64,000 bases of DNA from an uncultured Naasia sp. (GCA_913778905.1 CAJYYA010000012.1:226233-290232); one strand, 5' to 3'; shown: positions 54,981 to 64,000, numbered from the stretch's first letter. Numbers and translations are program-made. The notes: a model not told the origin generated them from the sequence alone.

Positions 54981-56513
54981 TCACATCGCCGGGTAGCTCG
55001 GAAAAGTACAGGCGGGCGCTGCTGTATCCGCCGTGACCGCGGGCATCGGAGCGATGAGGTGTATCGACGCTTCGGGTGGTGCGAGGGGTCGCCCTCCGAA
55101 GGTGACGTCGGAGCCGACCCCGATGTCCGCGAAGGCCCCGGATACGGTCGCGGTGTCGACGGCCGTGCGCGCCAGCGAGAGCTGCAAGGGGTGCTGAGCG
55201 TCGAGCCCTCGGAACGTGGATGCGGCTCCGGAAGGCGACGCGGTCGCTGTGAACCCGTCGATCACGATGTCGGTGAACGACGGCGTCGTGCCGCCGGTGC
55301 CCTTCTCGTAATCGGTGTCGAAGTCGAGCGGAGCCTTCGTCCTCGTCGCGCAGACGTCCTGATAGGTCACCTGCGTCACGGCCCCACCCGCCTTCGGGGA
55401 GCTCTTGATCCGCACCCCCGCCGAGGAGGCGCTGGCGTTGCCCAGAGAATCGGTGCCGTCCACCGTGTCGTCCGCGACGAGGACGTCACTGACCCCGGCG
55501 GTGGTTTCACTGCCGATCGAGATGCCGTGGGTTCCGTAGAAGTGGTCGTCGACGATCGAGATGTGGGCCGACGGCGCGGATCCACCCTTGATAGCGATGC
55601 CGTCGTCGCCGTCCATGATCCAGGAATGGGCGATCGTGACGTCGGTCGCGCCCGCGGGGTCGATGCCGTCGGTGTTCCGTGCCGTCGCAGGGGTGTGGAT
55701 CCGGACGCCCCACGCGGTGAAGCCGTCGCCGTTCTGGAACGAGACGTGGAAGCCCGCCGAGTCGACGAGGTCGATGTCGTAGAGGGTCACGTCGTCGGCG
55801 TGGCTCGACTGGATGAGACGGGGCACGTTCTGTGCTCCCCCGCTCTTCGCCGACGCGGCGAGCTGCCACCAGCTCTGCCCGGTATCGGCGCCCGCGACGG
55901 TCATGGGGTCACCGCCTCGACCGTCGATGCGTCCCCGGCGGCCCGCCGGGTCCGCGTGCGACTCGATGCCGGAGTGCGACCCGGTGAGGGTGATGAGCGG
56001 GAGGCAGCCGTTTCCTCCACCGCCGATCGTGCCGCAGTCGGGGCCGCCCGACGTCTGGTAATCCGCGGGATCGGTCGATCCGTAGACGGTGACATCGGAG
56101 TCGAGGACGAGTACCTCCCCCGATCCGATCCTCAGGGGCCCGGTGAGGAAGTCGGCGTCACTCCCAATGGCGCTCAGTCGTACGGCGACGGGCGTGCTCG
56201 AAGCCGTCTGCGTGCAGCCGTCCAGGGCGGACTGGAGCCGGGCGGTGTCCGGCGGCGCGGCCTCGTCCGCTTCGCCTGCATGGCCCTCCGTCAGGCTCAG
56301 CTGCGAGCCGACGGTAGTGCAGGTGGTGGCGGGGATTGTCGGTTCGTCGACCGTGCGCCGGTCGCCCGTGGCCCGCACCGTCGAGATCGACCCTCCGGAT
56401 GAGCCGGAGGGCGCCCCCAGCGCGCTGCATCCGGCGAGCAAGGCGACGACCACCAAAGCGGCGACGAGCAGGCGGGGGCGCGGTCTCACAATCGGATCAT
56501 CGACCTCGCGCAT
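54981..56513 (-). CDS. GH28 polygalacturonase-like lipoprotein
   Basis: 510 residues. N-terminal helix with lipobox LLAGC (Cys at 29), a Ser/Gly linker, then a right-handed beta-helix. All four GH28 motifs are present: NTDG (280-283), DD (303-304), GTHG (His329) and RIK (368-370). So it should hydrolyse polygalacturonan or a related pectin chain at the cell surface. ATG 56513. Membrane-anchored GH28 proteins are less common than secreted ones. Fits the plant-polysaccharide genes upstream. Confidence 0.85.
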   Translation of the reverse strand: MREVDDPIVRPRPRLLVAALVVVALLAGCSALGAPSGSSGGSISTVRATGDRRTVDEPTIPATTCTTVGSQLSLTEGHAGEADEAAPPDTARLQSALDGCTQTASSTPVAVRLSAIGSDADFLTGPLRIGSGEVLVLDSDVTVYGSTDPADYQTSGGPDCGTIGGGGNGCLPLITLTGSHSGIESHADPAGRRGRIDGRGGDPMTVAGADTGQSWWQLAASAKSGGAQNVPRLIQSSHADDVTLYDIDLVDSAGFHVSFQNGDGFTAWGVRIHTPATARNTDGIDPAGATDVTIAHSWIMDGDDGIAIKGGSAPSAHISIVDDHFYGTHGISIGSETTAGVSDVLVADDTVDGTDSLGNASASSAGVRIKSSPKAGGAVTQVTYQDVCATRTKAPLDFDTDYEKGTGGTTPSFTDIVIDGFTATASPSGAASTFRGLDAQHPLQLSLARTAVDTATVSGAFADIGVGSDVTFGGRPLAPPEASIHLIAPMPAVTADTAAPACTFPSYPAM

Positions 56514-56577
56514 TCGACGCGGCTCTCCGCACGCTTGCGGCCGGCTTGCAATCTGAATTGCTCGCTCCGCGAAAGCG

Positions 56578-56609
56578 AAAGGCCCCGAATCAAGTGGATC
56601 CGGGGCCTT
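56578..56609 (-). terminator. tRNA-Met terminator
   Basis: On the minus strand AAGGCCCCG ... CGGGGCCTT with a 14-base loop, followed by TTCGCTTTCG, downstream of the tRNA 3' end. Confidence 0.8.
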
Positions 56610-56617
56610 CCTATTCG

Positions 56618-56691
56618 TTGCGGGGACAGGATTTGAACCTGCGACCTCTGGGTTATGAGCCCAGCGAGCTACCGAACTGCTCCACCCCGCG
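56618..56691 (-). tRNA. Initiator tRNA-Met (anticodon CAU)
   Basis: 74 bases without CCA. Initiator features: C1-A72 mismatch (CGCGGGG against CCCCGCA), three G-C pairs in the anticodon stem (CTGGG-CTCATAA-CCCAG), D-arm GTGGAGCAGTTCGGTAGCTC, T-loop GGTTCAAATC. Discriminator A. Confidence 0.95.
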
Positions 56692-56756
56692 CTACATGTA
56701 AAAGCTTACCAGAGGTTTCGAGGGGGTTACGCCACGGGGTCGTCGGCGGCGGGGTC

Positions 56757-56860
56757 GGGCCTCGATACGCTTCGCTACTCGGCCGGTCTCGGTACGCTCC
56801 GCTACTCGACCCCCGGAGTTCCGGACGTCGAGTAGGCCGCCAGGCCGTACCGAGAGCGAA
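56757..56860. repeat. TACGCTTCGCTACTCG-type palindromic repeat
   Basis: CTCGATACGCTTCGCTACTCGG then GTCTCGGTACGCTCCGCTACTCGAC, followed by inverted pieces GTCGAGTAGGCC and GGCCGTACCGAGA (56829-56860). Such 'tcgatacgctccgctactcg' elements are widespread in actinobacterial genomes. The rest of 56702-56900 shows no gene. Confidence 0.65.
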
Positions 56861-56900
56861 CAGAACAGCATCGGCGAAGCCGATTCGCCCCCCAGACAAC

Positions 56901-56940
56901 GAGGAGGGGCCGGGCACCTCTCGGTGCCCGGCCCCTCCTC
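56901..56940 (-). terminator. Strong terminator hairpin of the UPF0182 gene
   Basis: GAGGAGGGGCCGGGCACC (56901-56918) pairs perfectly with 56923-56940, four-base loop, 15 bases past the stop at 56955. Perfect 18-bp stem, no T-tract. Confidence 0.8.
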
Positions 56941-56954
56941 AGGTCGTCAGCGGA

Positions 56955-59870
56955 TCAGCTGCCCGCGGCGATCGCCTGCTGCAGCGCCGACTGGAGACGC
57001 TGGTCGGCCTCGGCCGCCGCCACCAGGTCGTTCGCCGCGTACGCCGCCTGGCGATCCTGCAGCGCCTGGCTGGCCGCCTGCAGCGCCTGCGACAACTCCG
57101 GACTCTGCGTCGAGGAGCCCGTGCCACCTCCCGTGGTGCCGCCGGTGCCGGTACCGCCACCCGTGCCGTTGCCTGTTCCGTCCGGAGTGTCGGGGACGTT
57201 GGCGTCGCCCGCACCGGCACCGGAATCGCCCTGGAAGAGCTCGTCGAGCGCCTTGTCGAGGGTGTCCTCGAACGCCACCCGGTCGCCGAAGGCCACGAGC
57301 ACCTTGCGGAGCAGAGGCAGACGCGTCTCACCGCTCGACTGCACGTAGACCGGCTGCACGTAGAGCAGTCCGCCACCCACCGGAAGCGTGAGCAGGTTGC
57401 CCCGCAGCACATCGGTGCTGCCACCGGTCTGCAGGATGTTCAGCTGGTTCGCCACTGTCGCGTTCGAGTTGAAGGTGTTCTGCACCTGACCCGGCCCCGG
57501 CACCGTGTCGTCCTTCGGCAGCTCCAGCAATCGGAGCGTCCCGTAACCGTCGGACTTCTGACCCGCCGTCGAACCGGCGTCCGAGTCCACAGCGAGGTAG
57601 CCGGTCAGAACGCTCTGCGAATTCGCTCCCTGGTTGTTCGGGATGAACGTCGAGTAGAGCGAGTAGGTCGGGGAATCCGAACCCGGCACCTGCATCGTCA
57701 GGTAGTACGGCGGCTGCAGGAGGTCCTGGTTCGACCCGGCGGTCGGGTCGGCCGGTGTACGCCAGGCGTCGTCCGAGTTGTAGAAACTGCCCGCGTCGGT
57801 CACGTGGTACGTGCCGAGGATCGCGCGCTGCACCTTGAACAGATCCTGCGGGTAGCGGACGTGGCTCATGAGGTCGGCCGACATGTCCGACATCGGCTTG
57901 AGCGAGGTGGGGAACACCTTCTGCCACGATTCGATCACCGGGTCCGAGGTATCCCACACGTAGAGGTCGACAGATCCGTCGTAGGCGTCGACCGTGGCCT
58001 TCACCGAGTTGCGGATGTAGTTGACGTTGTCGACGACGTAGGAGGGGGTCGGCGTGAACGTGTCGGCGATGGCCTCCGACAGGCTCTGCACCTTGGAGTA
58101 GGGATAGGTCGACGCGGTCGTGTAGCCGTCCACGACCCACTTGAGGCGTCCGTCGACGACGGTCGGGTACGCATCCGAATCCATCGTCAGATACGGAGCG
58201 ACCTTCGCGACGCGCTGACGCGGGTCCCGGTCGTACAGGATCTGCGAGTCCTGGTTCACGGCGTCCGACAGGAAGATCTGCTCGGACTGGAACTTCAGCG
58301 CATAGATGAGCTTGTTGAACCAGTTGCCGACCGACGGACCCCCGTTGCCGGTGAAGGTCGTGCGGATTTGTCCGTCGCCCTCACCGCCGTTCGACGGGTA
58401 GTCGAGCTCGATGGGGTCGGTTCCATCGGGCGCTCCGACGATCGAGTAGCCCTGGGCCGCTTCGCCGAAGTAGACGCGGGGCTCGTAGTCGCCGAGCTGT
58501 CCGGTGGACGGGATGTCCGACTCGAGGAACACCGGCTGGCCGTCGGTCGAACGCTGGTTGCCGTAGGCGGCGACCAGCCCGTAGCCGTGCGTGTAGACGA
58601 CGGTGCGGTTGTACCAGGTCTGAGAGTCGCCCAAGCCCGCCTGGTTCAGCTCGCGGACGGCGACCACGGCGTCGGTGGTCTGGCCGCCGATCTCGTAACG
58701 GTCGACGTCGAGATCCTGCTGGAACTGGTAGTACTGCTTGAAGCGCTGCAGCTGAGCGAACGACGGCGACACGATCGCGGGGTCGAGGATGCGGATGTTG
58801 GCGGTGGTCTCGGCGTCCGAACGCAGAGCGCCGGCCGTGGCCTGCGTGGTCGCGTCGTACTGCTCCTCCTGCACGCCCGCCACACCATAGGCCTCGCGGG
58901 TCATGTCGATGTTGCGCTGGATGTACGGCCGCTCGAGGCTCAGCTCGCTCGGGAGCACCTGGAAGCGCTGGACCACCCAGGGGGCGACCGAACCGATGAC
59001 CAGAGCGGCGACCACGAGGAGCGCGGTGCCGATGACCGGGAACCGCCACCGACCCGTGACGGCCGCGACGAGGAACAGCAGCGCGACGACGATCGCGATC
59101 ATCGCGAGGATCTGACGCGTGGGGATGACCACGTTGACGTCGGTGTAGCTGGCGCCCGTGATGCGGCTCCCGACCTCGTAGAGCGTCGCGAACTGGTCGA
59201 AGAAGATGCTGACCGCCTGGAGGAGCACGTAGATCGCCGCGGTGACCGCGATCTGGATGCGGGCGGCCTTGGTGATGCGGAGATCGCGGCCGTTCACGCC
59301 CAGCGCCCCGTAGAGGTAGTGGGTCGCGATGGCGAGGATGCCCGCGATGATCACGACGGCTGACAGGAATCCGACGACCCCGCGCAGGAACGGCAGATCG
59401 AACAGGTAGAACGAGATGTCGATGCCGAACTGCGGGTCGGTCGTGCCCGAGGGCGTGCGGTTCAGGTAGAGGAGCGCGGCCTGCCAGCGTGTGCTCGCCG
59501 AGACGCCGGCGAAGAGGCCGATGACGAGGGGGATCCCGATGACGGCGAGACGACGCAGCGGGTCGATGACCTGCTGATAGCGGTCGATCTGGGCAGCCGA
59601 GCGCGCGTACACCGGTCGGAAGCGGTAGGCCAGGAACAGGCTCACGAAGACCGGGACGGCCATCGTCAGGAATCCGATGGCGAAGAGCGCCGCGACCGAT
59701 CCCCACTGGGTGAACAGCACGGACTGGAAGCCGAGCTGGTCGTACCAGAGGACGTCGGCGTAGAGGCCGGCGAAGATGAAGAAAGCGACGAGAAGCGCTG
59801 CGACGATGCCTGCGGTGACGGCGAGGGTCGAGCGGTTCTTACGAGGAGGGGCGGCGGCTGTGGACGTCAC
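56955..59870 (-). CDS. UPF0182 family large membrane protein
   Basis: 971 residues. About seven N-terminal helices (to ~310), then a long extracytoplasmic domain (PSELSLERPYIQRNIDMTREAYG, QTWYNRTVVYTHGYG, LPLLRKVLVAFGDRVAFEDTLD) and a Gly/Thr/Ser-rich linker with an Ala-rich C-terminal helix. Matches UPF0182 of actinobacteria, role unknown. GTG 59870; TAGAAT on the minus strand (59878-59883) is seven bases ahead, a leaderless arrangement. Divergent orientation to none; downstream of the Lon-like gene on the same strand with an 85-base gap. Confidence 0.9.
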   Translation of the reverse strand: MTSTAAAPPRKNRSTLAVTAGIVAALLVAFFIFAGLYADVLWYDQLGFQSVLFTQWGSVAALFAIGFLTMAVPVFVSLFLAYRFRPVYARSAAQIDRYQQVIDPLRRLAVIGIPLVIGLFAGVSASTRWQAALLYLNRTPSGTTDPQFGIDISFYLFDLPFLRGVVGFLSAVVIIAGILAIATHYLYGALGVNGRDLRITKAARIQIAVTAAIYVLLQAVSIFFDQFATLYEVGSRITGASYTDVNVVIPTRQILAMIAIVVALLFLVAAVTGRWRFPVIGTALLVVAALVIGSVAPWVVQRFQVLPSELSLERPYIQRNIDMTREAYGVAGVQEEQYDATTQATAGALRSDAETTANIRILDPAIVSPSFAQLQRFKQYYQFQQDLDVDRYEIGGQTTDAVVAVRELNQAGLGDSQTWYNRTVVYTHGYGLVAAYGNQRSTDGQPVFLESDIPSTGQLGDYEPRVYFGEAAQGYSIVGAPDGTDPIELDYPSNGGEGDGQIRTTFTGNGGPSVGNWFNKLIYALKFQSEQIFLSDAVNQDSQILYDRDPRQRVAKVAPYLTMDSDAYPTVVDGRLKWVVDGYTTASTYPYSKVQSLSEAIADTFTPTPSYVVDNVNYIRNSVKATVDAYDGSVDLYVWDTSDPVIESWQKVFPTSLKPMSDMSADLMSHVRYPQDLFKVQRAILGTYHVTDAGSFYNSDDAWRTPADPTAGSNQDLLQPPYYLTMQVPGSDSPTYSLYSTFIPNNQGANSQSVLTGYLAVDSDAGSTAGQKSDGYGTLRLLELPKDDTVPGPGQVQNTFNSNATVANQLNILQTGGSTDVLRGNLLTLPVGGGLLYVQPVYVQSSGETRLPLLRKVLVAFGDRVAFEDTLDKALDELFQGDSGAGAGDANVPDTPDGTGNGTGGGTGTGGTTGGGTGSSTQSPELSQALQAASQALQDRQAAYAANDLVAAAEADQRLQSALQQAIAAGS

Positions 59871-59955
59871 GGTCGGGATTCTACCGGGCGTCGAATAAGG
59901 GGTTCCTGGAGATTCGACAGTGTGACCAGGCCGTTATGCCCCGACGCCGGGCCTG

Positions 59956-61116
59956 TCAGCTGCCTGTGGAACAGCCCTGGAGCGTCGATGGATCGGTCCC
60001 TGCGGCGACCGCCTTCACGTCGTCGAGGGCCTGTGTCAGCGTACTCACGGCGACGACGTCCAGACCCGCCGGGATGTTGCCGACCACCTCGTCGCAGTTG
60101 TCCACCGGCGCGAGGAACAGCGTCGCACCAGCTTGTCGTGCGCCGTACATCTTCTGCCGAATGCCGCCGATCGGGCCGACCACTCCCGCCGCGTCGATGG
60201 TGCCGGTCCCCGCGACGGTCGCGCCGCCCGTGAGCTCGCCCTCGGTGAGCTTGTCGTAGATCCCGAGCGCGAACATCATTCCCGCGCTCGGCCCGCCGAC
60301 GTTGGGGAGCTCGATCGAGACGTCGACCGGGAAGTCGTAGGAGACCTGCACCCCGACGCCGAGGGCGACGACACCGCCCCGTTCGATGGGGCGGATCTGG
60401 ACGGTGAGCTGCTGGCCGTCGCGGTCGATTCCGATGGCGGCATCCGTCTCGGTCCCGTGAGCGGCCAGCAGCGCCCGCAGGTCTGGAAGGTCCTCGATCT
60501 GCTGGCCGTCGACCGACGTGATGACGTCGCCCGGCTGCAACACGTCCACCGCTCCCGACCCGTCGAAGATCGAGACCACGGTGACCGTGCCCTTCACCTG
60601 ATATCCCAACTCGGTCAATGCCGCGCTGACCGCTTCCTGCTGGGAGTTCTGCATCTGGGTCTGGGCCTGCTCGCGCTGCTGGTCGGAGGTGATGCCCGGC
60701 TGGTAGATCTTCTCGACCGGCTGCACCGAACGGCTGCTGTCGAACCACGACATGGCCACCTCGAACATCGATGCCGGGCGGTCGGGGCTGCCGATGACGG
60801 AGACCGTGAGCAGGTCGAGAGCCCCCGACGTCGGATATCTCTCGGCGCCGTCGATGGTGATGAGCTGCGTCTCGGTTCCGTTGTTCGTCACGCTGCCGAG
60901 AGTGTTGTACACCGGCCCCGGCGTCTCGACCACGTAGGGCGACGGGGCGAACGCCAGGACGACCGTGATGAGCATCGACATCGAGATCAGCGCCCATCCG
61001 ATCCGGCGGCGGCGGACGGCGCGACGCTGCTCGTGCGTCACGGGGACCAGACCGTCGTCGAGATCGTCATCGGAGTCGTATCCCGGGCCTGCGTCGGGTC
61101 GTGAGAAGAAGGTCAC
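59956..61116 (-). CDS. PDZ/Lon-like (S16) membrane protease, YlbL type
   Basis: 386 residues: acidic head, one N-terminal helix (~40-58), a PDZ domain (GSGAVDVLQPGDVITSVDGQQIEDL, ~170-245) and a Lon-like domain with Ser277 in GGPSAGM and Lys322 in GGIRQKM, the Ser-Lys dyad. A member of the YlbL/COG3480 group. Extracytoplasmic protease. GTG start at 61116 with AAAGGA about 14 bases ahead, an unusually long spacing. Confidence 0.9.
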   Translation of the reverse strand: MTFFSRPDAGPGYDSDDDLDDGLVPVTHEQRRAVRRRRIGWALISMSMLITVVLAFAPSPYVVETPGPVYNTLGSVTNNGTETQLITIDGAERYPTSGALDLLTVSVIGSPDRPASMFEVAMSWFDSSRSVQPVEKIYQPGITSDQQREQAQTQMQNSQQEAVSAALTELGYQVKGTVTVVSIFDGSGAVDVLQPGDVITSVDGQQIEDLPDLRALLAAHGTETDAAIGIDRDGQQLTVQIRPIERGGVVALGVGVQVSYDFPVDVSIELPNVGGPSAGMMFALGIYDKLTEGELTGGATVAGTGTIDAAGVVGPIGGIRQKMYGARQAGATLFLAPVDNCDEVVGNIPAGLDVVAVSTLTQALDDVKAVAAGTDPSTLQGCSTGS

Positions 61117-61275
61117 AGCAGCTCGCGAAGTCCTTTCGTTCCCACTCGAACGACGTGCGGGCGGGAGGTCCGCGAGATGTTCGCGGCGGGCAGAAGCGTA
61201 AACGCTTCAGACACCGCTGGTGCCGTGAGGGGCGGGTTAGCGTGGAAACCCTTCGCTTTCCGAGAGGACCCTCGC

Positions 61276-62604
61276 ATGTCGGATCCGTCGCAGAACCTGC
61301 CCGACCCGGACGAGCTGCGCAAGCTCATCGAGAAGATGATGGCGGAGGGCGGAGTCGACCCGAGCGCCCTCGCGGGTGCTGCCGGACTCACGTCGGACCC
61401 GGCGAGCATGGCCCGTCTCATGGCGCAGCTGCAGGGGGCCGTCCAGGCGTCGGCCGACGGGGTGAACTGGAAGCTCGCCACGGATCAGGCGACCGAGGCG
61501 GCCCGTGCCGGCAGCCTCTCGGTGACCGATCAGCAGCGCGCGTCTCTCGACGCCGCTCTGGGGGTCGCCGCCCTCTGGCTCGACGAGGCGACGGACATCG
61601 CGGAGCTGCCCACGACCCCGCGCATCATCACGCGAACGGAATGGGTCCGCGAGACCATGCCCGTGTGGACCCAGCTCGTGGAGCCGGTCGCCGAGAGCAT
61701 CACCGACGCTCTGACCGCGCTGACACGAGACCAGTTGCCGGAGGAGATGAGCGGCATGCTGGGCGACGCCGAGGGTCTCCTCCGCGGCGTCGGCGGCACC
61801 CTCTTCGCCGTGCAACTCGGTCAGGTCGTCGCGCAGCTGTCCGGCGAGGTCGTCTCGGGCGGGGACATCGGGATCCCGCTCATCGAGGATCGTGCCGTCG
61901 TGCTCGCGCAGAACATCGACGGGTTCGGCGAGGGCCTCGACATCGGCTCCGACCAGGTGGCGCTCTATCTCTCCGTTCGCGAGCTCGCTCACGCGCGGCT
62001 GTTCCGCCACGCGCGCTGGCTGCGTACCGGCCTGCTGACGTCGGTGACCGAGTTCGCCCACGGGATCCGCGTCGACATGACCGACTTCGAGGAGGTCCTC
62101 ACCGACCTCGACCCCAGCGATCCCGAGCAGATCAAGAACGCGCTGACCTCGGGCAAGTTCATCCCGCCGCGCACCGAGCAGCAGAACGCCGCGCTCGCCC
62201 GGCTGGAGACCATGCTCGCGCTCGTCGAGGGCTGGGTCGACGTCGTGACCGCGGCCGCGACCACGCGTCTGCCGAAGAGCGGCGCGGTGGCCGAGACGGT
62301 CCGCCGCCGCCGCGCATCGGGCGGGCCCGCCGAGTCGGCCTTCGCCTCGCTCGTCGGGCTCGAGCTGCGCCCCCGCCGACTCCGCGAGGCCGCGGCGATG
62401 TGGCAGGCCGTGACGGATGCGCTGGGCGCCGAGCGTCGGGACGCCCTCTGGTCGCACCCCGACCTCCTGCCGACGGCGGAGGACATCGACGACCCGCAGG
62501 CGCTCATCGCTCGATTGCAGGCACCCGCCTCGGAGATGGACGACATCGACCAGGCCCTGGAGGACCTCCTCCGCGACGAGGGCGACCGCCCCCACGAGAA
62601 GTAG
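61276..62604 (+). CDS. DUF2342/zincin-like metalloprotease (coenzyme F420 biosynthesis-associated type)
   Basis: 442 residues. The zincin motif is RELAHARLF (Glu-x-x-His) with Arg in place of the first His of HExxH, as in several DUF2342 members, so the annotated activity is uncertain. WVxxTMPVWTQLVEPV and the later GWVDVVTAAATTRLP and ELRPRRLREAAAMWQ blocks fit the family. ATG 61276 with GAGAGG ahead. Ends in a repeat hairpin. Confidence 0.8.
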   Translation: MSDPSQNLPDPDELRKLIEKMMAEGGVDPSALAGAAGLTSDPASMARLMAQLQGAVQASADGVNWKLATDQATEAARAGSLSVTDQQRASLDAALGVAALWLDEATDIAELPTTPRIITRTEWVRETMPVWTQLVEPVAESITDALTALTRDQLPEEMSGMLGDAEGLLRGVGGTLFAVQLGQVVAQLSGEVVSGGDIGIPLIEDRAVVLAQNIDGFGEGLDIGSDQVALYLSVRELAHARLFRHARWLRTGLLTSVTEFAHGIRVDMTDFEEVLTDLDPSDPEQIKNALTSGKFIPPRTEQQNAALARLETMLALVEGWVDVVTAAATTRLPKSGAVAETVRRRRASGGPAESAFASLVGLELRPRRLREAAAMWQAVTDALGAERRDALWSHPDLLPTAEDIDDPQALIARLQAPASEMDDIDQALEDLLRDEGDRPHEK

Positions 62605-62612
62605 CGGCGACG

Positions 62613-62677
62613 CCCTTCGTTTCGCTTCCCTCAACGGGCGGACACCGCCCGCCCATTGAGCGAAGCGAAATGATGGG
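62613..62677. repeat. Inverted pair of the 29-bp repeat, hairpin between convergent genes
   Basis: Direct copy 62613-62641 (CCCTTCGTTTCGCTTCCCTC...) followed by an inverted copy 62650-62677 (CGCCCATTGAGCGAAGCG...). The arms are complementary, so a long hairpin forms in the 83-base gap between two convergent genes, as a terminator would. Confidence 0.75.
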
Positions 62678-62687
62678 CGACGCCCGG

Positions 62688-64000
62688 TCAGGCGGCGAAG
62701 GTCAGCTTGCCCCGTTCCGCGCGCGTGAGCGGCGGGATCGAGGCCAGCAACGACCTCGTGTAGTCGTGCTGAGGGTCCTCGAAGATCTGCTCCGTGCCAC
62801 CCGTCTCGACGACCTCGCCCCGGTACATCACGAGGACCCGGTGCGCGAGATTGCGCACGACCGACAGATCGTGCGAGATGAACAGGATGCTGAGTCCCAG
62901 ACGCTCCTGGATGTCGACCAGCAGGTCGACCACCTGCGCCTGGATCGTCACATCGAGGGCGGAGACGGGCTCGTCGCAGACCAGCACATCGGGATCGCGC
63001 ATGAGCGAGCGGGCGATGCCGATCCTCTGCCGCTGCCCGCCGGAGAACTGGTGCGGGAAGCGTTCCATCATGTCCGGCTGCAACCCGACGAGCTCGAGCA
63101 ACTGCGCCACCCGGTCACGTCGCGACGCCGCGGTACCGATCCGAGCGACCGCATGCGGCTCGGCGATCACGTCGCGGACGCGCATGCGCGGATCGAGGGA
63201 CGTGTAGGGGTCCTGGAACACCATGCCGACGCCGGCTTGCGCAGCGGGGCGCCGACCTCTCGTCCGCCGGGTGACGTCCTCACCGCGGTAGAGGACGCTC
63301 CCCCGGTCGACGCTCTCGAGCCCCACCACCATGCGCGCGAGCGTCGACTTGCCGCTGCCCGATTCGCCGACGATGCCGAGTGTCTCGCCGCGACGGAGTA
63401 CGAGATCGACACCGGCGACCGCCTTCACCGTCTTCTTGGCCAGGGCCGAGCCGGTGACGAATGTGCGCGCCAGGTCCGAGACCTGCAGGATCGGGTCCCC
63501 GGCGAGGTTCTCAGCCGACAGGACACGCGCCGGTTCAGGGCGCGGGGCCGAACCGAGGAGGCGCCGGGTGTAGGCGTCCGATGGGGTCGCGAACACCGTG
63601 TCGGCATCACCCTGCTCGACGACCCTCCCGTGATGCATGACCACGAGACGGTCGGCGACCTCGGTCACGACGCCGATGTCGTGGGTGATGAGAAGCACCC
63701 CCATGTCGAGTCGGCCGCGCAGGTCGTGCAGAAGGCGGAGGATCTGCGCCTGCACCGTCACGTCGAGCGCGGTGGTCGGCTCGTCGGCGATGAGCAGCTT
63801 GGGTTCGAGGGCGATGGCCATCGCGATGAGGATCCGCTGCCGCATCCCGCCGGAGAACTGGTGAGGATAGTCGTCGACCCGCGCCGCCGGTGAGGCGATG
63901 CCGACGATGTCGAGCAACTCGATGGCGCGCGCACGGGCCTGTTTGCGCCCGAGCGCCCGGTGAACCCGGAAGATCTCGCCGATCTGATCGCCGATCGAGA
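62688..64000 (-). CDS. Two-domain peptide ABC transporter ATPase, 5' end outside window
   Basis: The frame is open to the window end; residues before the TTG at 63917 (SIGDQIGEIFRVHRALGRKQ) belong to the DppD/OppD-type N-terminal ATPase. Visible: first signature FSGGMRQRI and Walker B LLIADEPTTALDV, then a second complete ATPase with Walker A GESGSGKST, signature FSGGQRQRI and Walker B VLVCDEPVSALDV, like OppF/DppF. A fusion of the two ATPases of an oligopeptide importer. Cytoplasmic face of the membrane. Confidence 0.92.
   Translation of the reverse strand, partial: SIGDQIGEIFRVHRALGRKQARARAIELLDIVGIASPAARVDDYPHQFSGGMRQRILIAMAIALEPKLLIADEPTTALDVTVQAQILRLLHDLRGRLDMGVLLITHDIGVVTEVADRLVVMHHGRVVEQGDADTVFATPSDAYTRRLLGSAPRPEPARVLSAENLAGDPILQVSDLARTFVTGSALAKKTVKAVAGVDLVLRRGETLGIVGESGSGKSTLARMVVGLESVDRGSVLYRGEDVTRRTRGRRPAAQAGVGMVFQDPYTSLDPRMRVRDVIAEPHAVARIGTAASRRDRVAQLLELVGLQPDMMERFPHQFSGGQRQRIGIARSLMRDPDVLVCDEPVSALDVTIQAQVVDLLVDIQERLGLSILFISHDLSVVRNLAHRVLVMYRGEVVETGGTEQIFEDPQHDYTRSLLASIPPLTRAERGKLTFAA

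Noticed and set aside
56655-59363. 902-residue plus-strand ORF over the UPF0182 gene
   Set aside because: Begins in the tRNA/repeat region, Arg/Val/Asp-rich, no domain; the UPF0182 gene on the other strand is convincing.
61101-63893. 930-residue plus-strand ORF across the metalloprotease and ABC genes
   Set aside because: Covers one gene out of frame and one antisense; it passes through a repeat hairpin.

Overview
The window reads as high-GC Gram-positive (actinobacterial) chromosome, most like Microbacterium or another Microbacteriaceae. The support is GC-rich codon use with many GTG starts, ATGA/GTGA gene overlaps, an actinobacterial Tad locus, a DUF3039 protein, a UPF0182 giant membrane protein, a YlbL-type PDZ/Lon protease and a DUF2342-type zincin. 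The genus is inferred from gene content, not from a marker gene. No phage, plasmid, CRISPR or transposase gene is visible.

Layout. 1-11 kb: end of an MFS exporter, an LLM-class oxidoreductase, then a Tad (type IVc pilus-like) locus on the minus strand (tadA-tadB-tadC, and a separate block of a pilin-like peptide and three TadE/G-like proteins) split by a hydrolase and a DUF4126 gene, and a secreted streptogrisin-like protease. 10.9-14.3 kb: tRNA-Leu(UAG) whose 3' end lies in an 86-bp direct repeat, then a divergent RimB-like protease / RimK ligase pair flanked by two paralogous genes of unknown function. 14.4-31.5 kb: mostly housekeeping genes (DedA, 2TM protein, mntH-mntR with operator, CDF exporter, rph-rdgB, murI, pncB, DUF3039, an ABC exporter whose ATPase has a ~460-residue disordered N-terminus, HtrA protease, aminotransferase, nitrilase-family amidase).

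31.6-53 kb is the accessory part. A LacI-controlled sugar-uptake module (binding protein, two permeases, GH32/GH68-like enzyme, class-C beta-lactamase-like hydrolase) sits between two perfect 75-bp direct repeats. The left repeat is the 3' end of an unknown gene and the right one is a copy of that end 6,665 bp away, which looks like an inserted island. Beyond it is one long minus-strand operon (49.9 to 39.1 kb): LacI, two permeases, sugar-binding lipoprotein, two ADP-ribosylglycohydrolase-family proteins, a TIM-barrel/formylglycine-enzyme-fold fusion, a CaiB-type CoA-transferase and a CitE-type lyase, most overlapping by 4 bp. Two LacI operators at 49954-49992 separate this operon from a divergent secreted GH43 enzyme.

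53-64 kb: 5'-3' exonuclease, a small unknown protein, a TetR remnant, a GH28 polygalacturonase-like lipoprotein, initiator tRNA-Met, UPF0182 protein, PDZ/Lon-like protease, DUF2342 zincin and the end of a two-domain peptide ABC ATPase that runs off the window.

The sugar genes together suggest a plant-polysaccharide (pectin/arabinan/fructan) lifestyle: secreted GH43 and GH28 enzymes, two CUT1-type importers and intracellular processing enzymes under LacI repressors. Several families of short dispersed palindromic repeats sit in the intergenic regions, and at least ten genes have a -10 box 6-8 bases before the start codon, as expected for leaderless transcripts.
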